Of a DNA stretch of 35,772 nucleotides, positions 30,393 to 35,772 are shown piece after piece. Origin of the DNA: an uncultured Treponema sp. (lineage in GTDB: Bacteria > Spirochaetota > Spirochaetia > Treponematales > Treponemataceae); the NCBI GenBank assembly GCA_946410085.1, contig CAMJZA010000036.1, positions 1 through 35,772 of the forward strand, read 5' to 3'. Numbering within the stretch: position 1 is the stretch's first letter; each line of letters begins with the position of its first letter. The position numbers and the translations under genes were made by a program. The notes beneath the pieces are model-generated. The model saw nothing but the letters and a program-made list of their open reading frames with translations, searched no databases and was not told where the DNA came from.

Positions 30393-30839
30393 ATGCCTGT
30401 AAAGTTAATCGGTTCTTTGATAGTTGCCGCCATTGCGGCCCTTTTCACCGGCTACAATCTGGACAATAAATGCGATGTCTGGATTTTCCACAATTTTGAG
30501 CAGGTTCCCGTCGCGTTCACGATAATCGTGTCCCTGATGGTCGGGGTCATCATAACCCTGCCGTTTACGCTCGGAAAGAATGCCCCCCGCAAGCCGACCG
30601 AGAAGGATATGGCGTTGCTCAAGAAGGCCCAGAAAAAAGAGGCCAGGCAGAAGCTCCGCGAAGAAAAGCGGGCCGCAAAGGAAGCGAAGCAGACGGAAAA
30701 GGAAAAAGCGGCAAAAGAGAAAGCGGAGCTTGCAAAGGCAGAAAAAGCAAAGGCTGAAGCCGGAAAAACTGCTGACGCCGCAGAGAGCGTTCCCGCTGCC
30801 CAGCCGACGACGGTGGAATATCACGATTCCAGCCTCTAG
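30393..30839 (+). CDS. LapA-domain-like membrane protein with charged tail
   Basis: A 148-residue protein. Two hydrophobic segments (about 4-20 and 40-60) flank the short loop NLDNKCDVWIFHNFEQVPVAF, an arrangement like the LapA (DUF1049) domain linked with lipopolysaccharide assembly. From residue 62 the protein is a highly charged Lys/Glu/Ala-rich helix (KEARQKLREEKRAAKEAK and similar), probably a coiled coil, ending in an unstructured tail. AGAGGAG precedes the ATG, 20 bp after fcl. The match to LapA is modest; the function is open. Confidence 0.6.
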   Translation: MPVKLIGSLIVAAIAALFTGYNLDNKCDVWIFHNFEQVPVAFTIIVSLMVGVIITLPFTLGKNAPRKPTEKDMALLKKAQKKEARQKLREEKRAAKEAKQTEKEKAAKEKAELAKAEKAKAEAGKTADAAESVPAAQPTTVEYHDSSL

Positions 30840-30867
30840 GTAAGCGTAAAAAACAACAAAGTCCGGG

Positions 30868-30880
30868 CGGCAAATTGCCG
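30868..30880. promoter_or_regulatory. 13-bp palindrome upstream of a SPOR gene
   Basis: CGGCAA-A-TTGCCG is a perfect 6-bp-arm palindrome about 30 bp before the SPOR-protein start at 30910. It could be an operator or part of a small hairpin; no clear promoter accompanies it. Confidence 0.35.
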
Positions 30881-30909
30881 ACAATGGAGCAGGCGCCTTT
30901 TTATACGGA

Positions 30910-32079
30910 ATGAAAACGATTCTACGCTTGCTGCTGTGTTGTCTGTGTACGGTCTCTCTTGTGCTTCCCCTTGCTGCGGCTTCTGCCGACGAGGGGGAGA
31001 AGTCTGCCCTGACCCTGCGCGCCAATGCCCTGCAGAAAGAGAGCGTGCGCGAAAGCCTGAAATACCTGACCAGTCATATTCAGCTCGCAAAAAACGATGC
31101 CGAAAAGCGTTCGATCCTCTTTTATACGGCTACCCTGCAGGAGACCCTGGGGCAGTTCGTGGCGGCGGCTGCGACCTATGCACAGGCAGCTGCCATTAAC
31201 GCGGACAATGCCCAGGGAATGCCGGCTGCGAGCAATGCAGAGCTGTACCTGTATGCGGCACGTTCAAGTCTGGAAGCCTGCGACTTCCAGAGTGCAGATT
31301 CCTATCTGGATGCTTCCCCCGTCAATTCATCGACCGATAAGACGCTTATTGCCCGCAAGCGGCTGCTTTCGGCATGGAGTGCCCTCTGCAAGGCCGGTGA
31401 TTACAGGGAGGCGAAGGGTGTCGTTGCAAACCTGGAAGAATTTGCCGGGGACGGACAGCTTGCCGACATCCGCTGTGAGGTCCTCTTTACCCTCTGGTAC
31501 GTAACGGAAGATGAGCAGTGGCGGTCCCTGCTGAAAAAAGACTACCCCCACCGTCCTGAGACGTCAATTGCGGAAGGAAGCGGGAGCGTGATGGCGATGC
31601 CTTTCTGGTATTTCATGCCCCGTGCCTCCCTTGCGGCGGACGGCACTGCTTCCGGCAGTGCCGCTGCTTCTGCGGCCGTTCCTTCGGCGTCCGTACAGAA
31701 TCCGCAGGGGACTGCACCGAAAGCGGAGGCTGCTTCGGGAAGCCCTTCGGCCGGAACTGCGGTGGGCGGCAGGTCTGCAGGGGGGGCGGCGGTAACGGGA
31801 CCTTCGGCTGACGGACCGGCAGCAGCAGAAGCGGCGGCTGCGGGGGCGGGAAAAAAGCCTGCCCGGGTGCGGGAGCAGATAGGCTTCTTCCGGAAGCTTG
31901 AAAATGCTGAAAAACTGGTTGAGCGCGCTGCGAAAAGTGGTTTTACTGCCTACTATTATACGGAACTGCGTTCATCGGGGACGGAATACTACATTGTCGT
32001 CGTGGATGAGGACGAGGGCGGCAGCATGGGAAACAAGTTACGGAATGCAGGGTTTGATTGTTATCCCATAAAGAACTGA
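30910..32079 (+). CDS. exported TPR-like protein with C-terminal SPOR domain
   Basis: A 389-residue exported protein: signal peptide to about residue 26 (LPLAAASA-DE), a helical repeat region of TPR type (about 40-200, e.g. ILFYTATLQETLGQFVAAAA), a 75-residue Ala/Gly/Ser-rich linker, and a C-terminal SPOR-like domain (about 310-389: REQIGFFRKLENAEKLVERA, TAYYYTEL, YYIVVVDEDEGGSMGNKLRNAGFDCYPI). SPOR domains bind denuded septal peptidoglycan, so a cell-division or wall-remodelling role is likely. The ribosome-binding site is weak (GGA just before ATG). It probably belongs to one operon with the next two genes. Confidence 0.75.
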   Translation: MKTILRLLLCCLCTVSLVLPLAAASADEGEKSALTLRANALQKESVRESLKYLTSHIQLAKNDAEKRSILFYTATLQETLGQFVAAAATYAQAAAINADNAQGMPAASNAELYLYAARSSLEACDFQSADSYLDASPVNSSTDKTLIARKRLLSAWSALCKAGDYREAKGVVANLEEFAGDGQLADIRCEVLFTLWYVTEDEQWRSLLKKDYPHRPETSIAEGSGSVMAMPFWYFMPRASLAADGTASGSAAASAAVPSASVQNPQGTAPKAEAASGSPSAGTAVGGRSAGGAAVTGPSADGPAAAEAAAAGAGKKPARVREQIGFFRKLENAEKLVERAAKSGFTAYYYTELRSSGTEYYIVVVDEDEGGSMGNKLRNAGFDCYPIKN

Positions 32080-32202
32080 AGGACTGAAAGGACCGAAAGG
32101 AATCGGGCTGTCAGGGACTGTTTTTGCCGGACCCTTAAGGATTGCTTTTCTGCTGCCGATGATACAAGATGAAGGACTTTTTTCTTCGAGGGGGATACAG
32201 AT

Positions 32203-32730
32203 ATGGTACGACGCTGCAGGCATAAGTTTCTCGGGGTACTGCTCCTTTTGGGCCTGATTGCCATGGCCTCTGCCTCGGCTGCTGCCGTATCGTTTCAGGT
32301 CGTACAGCACGATGCCGGGCTCGAGAAGATTCATCCGGCATCATTCGTGATGGAGAGTGTCTTCTTCGATTATTTCTTTGATTCCGGGCATATTGCAACC
32401 AATATGCCGACCGTACAGTCCCGCTCGAAGGACGTGGACGAGGATATCTTTTTCAGGGCGCTTGAGGATACCAAAACGGGTCTGTGCAAGTATCTGATCA
32501 TGGTCATTATTGAGTATGACATGGGGGATTCAAAGAATTCCGAAGCAGTCCTGTTGAGCAACATAAAGAAAGTGAACTGGCTTATCTATGATGCTGCAAG
32601 CGAAAGTCTCCTTGACCAGGGGGAACGGGTTGTCGGGAACGTTCCCGATAAATCAAACAATGCGGGCGGCGTAAAGGATCTTGCCAGGAAGCTTGCGAAG
32701 GATATCAATTCCGCCGTGATGAAGCAATAG
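32203..32730 (+). CDS. secreted protein of unknown function
   Basis: A 175-residue protein with a clear signal peptide (FLGVLLLLGLIAMASASAAA) and a mature part of about 150 residues mixing strands and helices (SFVMESVFFDYFFDSGHIAT, LCKYLIMVIIEYDMG, KKVNWLIYDAASESLL). I recognise no family. It lies between two SPOR-domain proteins in an apparent operon, with GAGGGGG before the ATG, suggesting a periplasmic partner in septal wall or envelope work. The 120-bp gap before it holds repeated GAAAGGA/ACTGAAAGG-type short motifs but no clear terminator. Confidence 0.7.
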   Translation: MVRRCRHKFLGVLLLLGLIAMASASAAAVSFQVVQHDAGLEKIHPASFVMESVFFDYFFDSGHIATNMPTVQSRSKDVDEDIFFRALEDTKTGLCKYLIMVIIEYDMGDSKNSEAVLLSNIKKVNWLIYDAASESLLDQGERVVGNVPDKSNNAGGVKDLARKLAKDINSAVMKQ

Positions 32731-32753
32731 ATGAGGGAATAGGATTTATAAAT

Positions 32754-35498
32754 ATGAAAAAAATCTGTGGTTTTTTCGTTTTTCTGTGCGTTGCAGTCTC
32801 TGTATTCGTGTATGCCGTCGAGGAAAAGGACGGCTATCTGTATGGTGACCTTTCCATCGCCTATAACAACGAGCTTCCCTCGGGCCTTTTTGCAAAGTCC
32901 CGGAATTACCTGCCGGGAGATACGCTCCATATTTCGAACCCCTTTACCGGCGAAGAGATAAATGTCTTGAACCTGAGCAGTCTGGACGAGGACAGCCCCT
33001 GTGTCCTGATGCTGACGACCGAGGCTGCAAATAAGCTGGGGCTTGATTTCAAGGATACCCTCTACGTCAGGGTCAGTCCCCGGACCAATGACTTTGACGA
33101 AATCGCAGCCGGTTCTGCCATGCTGACGCATAATAAAGACGCCGTGCTGGCAGAGGCAGCACCGCTTGCCGAACAGCCGAAGCCTGCGGAAGACGAACCG
33201 AAGGCTCCCCCGGCACAGGAGCCGGTCAAGACGACGGAAGTTGCTGCCGCTCCTGAACCCGAAAAGAAAGAAGAGCCGGAGCCTGTTCCTGAGCAGAAGG
33301 CTGAAGTTGCCGCTGCTCCTGCAGTTCCGAAGGTTGAACCCCTTGCAGATTTAAGCACGCTTGCAGATCCGCTGCCTGTCGTACAGCCGGAGCCGGTCGA
33401 GGCCGTTCAGCAGCCGGTTGAAGTCGTCCAGCAGCCGGTCAAAAAAGAAGAGCCGCTTGCCGAAAAGCCGGTCAATGAGCCTGAGCCGGAGAAAAAGAGT
33501 GAGCCTGCGGAATTTGCGGAGGAAACCCTTGCCCGCACGGGGCAGGGCAGAAAGTCCTATACGACGGTTACGACTGTGTCCGAGACGGTGACGGACGGGA
33601 CTGCCCTTGCCGCCGCTGATTCTGCTGATGATGAAGATGAAATAGAAGAGATCGCCGTCAGGCAGAAGAAGCAGAAGGTGCAGAAGGCAAGGAAAGAGAA
33701 GGCTCCCGAAGCTCCGTCCGTGTACGAAGAGCCGGTTCCTCAGATGGCTGCCGCAGATACTGCCGGAAATTCCGGTGCCGGAGACTCCGGTGCCGGGGAG
33801 CAGAATGTTACTGAGGAGACTGCACGGCTTCCTGCCGGAGATACTGACGGGGAACTTGCACGTGCGGAAACGGGCTTTGAAATTCCTGTCGTGCATCGGA
33901 ATGCCGTGAGTGAGGTAATCCCGGAAATAACGGAAGAAAGCGTCAAGCTTGCTTCGAACGGCCTCAAGGAAGTTCCGTCTGCACACCGTGCGGTTGAAGA
34001 ATTCCCTGCCAGCCGTTCCAGCTTCATTCCTGCGCCGGATGCTGACGTCTATGAATATCCGCAGATGCTCTCTGAGGATGCCGGCAGCGTGGAGCTGCCT
34101 GTTTCCTTTGTCGGGCAGCCGGCATCCGCTGTCCAGGCTACTGCATCTGATGTTGACGAGCAGGAAATTGCGGTGAGCGAGCCTGAGGCACAGGAAGCGG
34201 ATCTGCCGGTCCGTGAAATTCCGGTCCGTGCCGCATACACCCGGCCTGCTGTTCCCGCAGGCGCTTCTGTTTCTGCTGAACCGGTTGTGGAGACCGCATA
34301 CCGCTTCGTGCCTGAAAAAGCCGCACCCGAAAAGCCTGCTGCTCCTGCAAAAGCGACGGCTCCTGCAAAAACTGCAGCCCCTGCTGAGCCGGTCAAGTTT
34401 ACTCCTGCGCCTGCAGCTGAACAGCCGAAAACTGTTCCTGCCGATACGCCTGCAGAAGTTGAGACGGAGATTCCTGCGCCGCCGGTTCCGCCGCTTGCCC
34501 AGAAGACGAGCCTTACAAAGGCTGAACCTCAGCAGCTGGCTCCCGAAGAGAAGAAAGCCGGGCAGCCGAAGGTTACTGAGATTCCGGTAAAGGCCGAGAC
34601 TCCGAAGCGTGCGGAAGCGAAAGCTGCCGCCGTAGAAAAGGAGCCTGCCGTGAAACCGGCGAAGCCTGCCCAGACGGCAAAGACCGAGAAGCCTGCAAAA
34701 CCTGCAGCTGCTGCTCAGACGGCAAAGACCGAAAAGCCTGCTGTTGCTCAGCCTGCAAAGACTGAGAAGCCGGAAAAGAAGGACGTGAAGGTTGCTGCAA
34801 AGAAGGAAAGCAAGCCTGTCGCCAAAAAAGAAACGAAGAAAACAGCACCGGTAACGGAAGATTCTTCGGACGAAGAGGAGCTGGTATACACGCAGACCGA
34901 AGAGCTCATGCTGATTCCCAGCGGAGGCGGAGAGCAGCGGGCATACAGCGGGGAAGGTTCTGCTGCTGCAAGGGACCCGCAGCCGAAGCAGACGGAAAAG
35001 AAGCCGTCAAAGACTGCTGCCGCGGCCCCTGAAGACGATGACTCTGACAATATCATTGTCAGCAAGCAGGATGTATTTACCCTGAGTCCGACGGATTCCA
35101 TCGGTCCCGACGGACGGCAGGGAGACGGGCAGAAAGTCTATACGCCCCAGAAGCAGGAGCCGAAGGCTTCTTCTTCTGCCAGTGCCGGGACAGGCAAATC
35201 TGCAGGAAGCGACAGGTCTGCATCTGCCGCTAAGTCCGCTGCAGCTTCTCAGGCTGCTGTCCGGGAAAAGGACTTGAAGACCGGAAACTATGTCCAGTTT
35301 GCAACCTGTACGACTGATGCGGAAGCTGAGAAAATCATCAGCACGTATAAGAAGTATCCCGTCATCAAGGTGCTGTTTGAGAACCGGGCAGGATACAAGC
35401 TGCTGGTCGGCCCCTTGAGCGAAGACGAAAAGGGTGCTGTTCTGGTCCGCTTTAAGTCCTTCGGCTATAACGATGCCTATCTTCGGAAGGTAAAGTAA
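32754..35498 (+). CDS. 914-residue DPBB-like/SPOR protein with long disordered linker
   Basis: A signal peptide (to about residue 21, VFVYA-VEE) is followed by residues 25-115, which resemble a degenerate double-psi beta-barrel of the RlpA type: NYLPGDTLHISNPFTGEEIN, LMLTTEAANKLGL, LYVRVSP. Residues about 130-840 are a Pro/Ala/Glu/Lys-rich linker with many AKPAQTAKTEKPA-like repeats. The last 75 residues are a SPOR domain (GNYVQFATCTTDAEAEKIIS, YKLLVGPLSEDEKGAVLVRF). RlpA-type proteins cleave or bind peptidoglycan at the septum. RlpA catalytic residues are not evident here, so it may only bind. The gene ends just before a strong terminator. Confidence 0.8.
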   Translation: MKKICGFFVFLCVAVSVFVYAVEEKDGYLYGDLSIAYNNELPSGLFAKSRNYLPGDTLHISNPFTGEEINVLNLSSLDEDSPCVLMLTTEAANKLGLDFKDTLYVRVSPRTNDFDEIAAGSAMLTHNKDAVLAEAAPLAEQPKPAEDEPKAPPAQEPVKTTEVAAAPEPEKKEEPEPVPEQKAEVAAAPAVPKVEPLADLSTLADPLPVVQPEPVEAVQQPVEVVQQPVKKEEPLAEKPVNEPEPEKKSEPAEFAEETLARTGQGRKSYTTVTTVSETVTDGTALAAADSADDEDEIEEIAVRQKKQKVQKARKEKAPEAPSVYEEPVPQMAAADTAGNSGAGDSGAGEQNVTEETARLPAGDTDGELARAETGFEIPVVHRNAVSEVIPEITEESVKLASNGLKEVPSAHRAVEEFPASRSSFIPAPDADVYEYPQMLSEDAGSVELPVSFVGQPASAVQATASDVDEQEIAVSEPEAQEADLPVREIPVRAAYTRPAVPAGASVSAEPVVETAYRFVPEKAAPEKPAAPAKATAPAKTAAPAEPVKFTPAPAAEQPKTVPADTPAEVETEIPAPPVPPLAQKTSLTKAEPQQLAPEEKKAGQPKVTEIPVKAETPKRAEAKAAAVEKEPAVKPAKPAQTAKTEKPAKPAAAAQTAKTEKPAVAQPAKTEKPEKKDVKVAAKKESKPVAKKETKKTAPVTEDSSDEEELVYTQTEELMLIPSGGGEQRAYSGEGSAAARDPQPKQTEKKPSKTAAAAPEDDDSDNIIVSKQDVFTLSPTDSIGPDGRQGDGQKVYTPQKQEPKASSSASAGTGKSAGSDRSASAAKSAAASQAAVREKDLKTGNYVQFATCTTDAEAEKIISTYKKYPVIKVLFENRAGYKLLVGPLSEDEKGAVLVRFKSFGYNDAYLRKVK

Positions 35499-35525
35499 GG
35501 AAAGAGAAAGAAAAGCAAGCTCCCG

Positions 35526-35556
35526 GCCCGGAATTTTTTGATTCCGGGCTTTTTTT
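35526..35556 (+). terminator. strong intrinsic terminator
   Basis: GCCCGGAAT (35526-35534) and ATTCCGGGC (35541-35549) form a perfect 9-bp stem with a TTTTTG loop, directly followed by seven T's (35550-35556). It closes the envelope operon. Confidence 0.95.
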
Positions 35557-35700
35557 CTGATATGGCGGGCACATGTTTCAGGGCCGGGATTGTCATACTA
35601 TTCGCCCCCCTCGACTTTATTCTTTCAGCATCGGGAGCCTGCCGCGGGAAAAAAAACGGGAAAAAAAGAGAAAAAAACGTGAAAAAGGGGGATCGGAGGC
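35557..35700. other. intergenic region with phased A-tracts
   Basis: No gene is visible. Four A-tracts of 8, 7, 7 and 5 bases at 35649-35656, 35661-35667, 35671-35677 and 35682-35686 have centres 10-11.5 bp apart, in phase with the helix, so the DNA should be intrinsically curved just upstream of the next promoter. Confidence 0.8.
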
Positions 35701-35729
35701 TTGACAAAAAGAGCGAGGGGTGCTAATAT
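35701..35729 (+). promoter_or_regulatory. consensus promoter at the right edge
   Basis: TTGACA (35701-35706) and TAATAT (35724-35729) with a 17-bp spacer, downstream of phased A-tracts. The start is predicted near 35736; the gene lies beyond the window. Confidence 0.75.
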
Positions 35730-35740
35730 CATTCTCACGT

Positions 35741-35772
35741 TGCGGCAAGCAGCCGCAGGCAATCAGCTTTTT
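35741..35772 (+). promoter_or_regulatory. leader hairpin of the next transcript
   Basis: TGCGGC (35741-35746) and GCCGCA (35752-35757) form a 6-bp stem with loop AAGCA right after the predicted transcription start; a T-run begins at 35768 at the edge. It may be a 5' stabilising hairpin, attenuator or the start of a small RNA. Confidence 0.45.

Overview
ORGANISM. The window looks like a moderately GC-rich Treponema-type spirochaete. The features behind this are an outer-membrane-style lipoprotein system (lnt), a bactofilin, an HU-family protein, SPOR-domain envelope proteins, a lipoprotein with a chagasin fold, a PTS IIA domain fused to a DNA-binding domain, and an S20-HU-Lnt gene order that I recall from Treponema pallidum. 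The assignment is inferred from gene content; no rRNA is present to confirm it.

LEFT END (1-2.2 kb): accessory DNA. A CRISPR array with ten 28-bp repeats at a strict 61-bp period looks like subtype I-E. It ends in a degenerate repeat that runs directly into the broken 3' end of a phage tail-collar gene. Next come a ribbon-helix-helix (RHH) protein fragment, a BrnT/BrnA toxin-antitoxin pair with its own promoter and operator-like dyad, short GTGTCAA direct repeats, and the 3' half of a tRNA-Arg(UCU)-like gene. The simplest reading is the right-hand end of an integrated phage or island, with the tRNA half as the host-side attachment site. No cas genes or integrase are visible; they would lie to the left.

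2.5-14 kb: core genes. An HTH-PTS IIA regulator, an exported transglutaminase-like protein, an RluA-type pseudouridine synthase, a GT61-type glycosyltransferase, an AEC permease, a small zinc-ribbon-like protein, rpsT, an HU-family gene, lnt, a bactofilin, a chagasin-like lipoprotein, a CCA-adding/poly(A) polymerase-type nucleotidyltransferase and an SLC13/ArsB-like permease.

14-21.4 kb: leftward genes. mutS2, then a tight operon of a heparinase II/III-like protein without signal peptide, a discoidin-like domain protein and a Na/Pi cotransporter-PhoU fusion. The intergenic region upstream holds five tandem 22-bp units, each carrying a dyad.

21.5-30.4 kb: rightward glycan cluster. Four glycosyltransferases with overlapping or abutting ends and an alpha-1,2-fucosyltransferase-like gene, then a two-gene metal ABC transporter without a binding protein, then gmd and fcl for GDP-L-fucose. 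Donor synthesis and a transferase together imply a fucosylated surface glycan.

30.4-35.5 kb: envelope operon. A LapA-like membrane protein, a TPR-like SPOR protein, a small secreted protein and a 914-residue DPBB-like/SPOR protein, closed by a strong intrinsic terminator. The window ends with four phased A-tracts upstream of a consensus promoter for a gene beyond the edge.

A recurring theme is that several genes without a Shine-Dalgarno sequence have a sigma-70-type -10 box 6-10 bp before the start codon, which predicts leaderless or nearly leaderless mRNAs.
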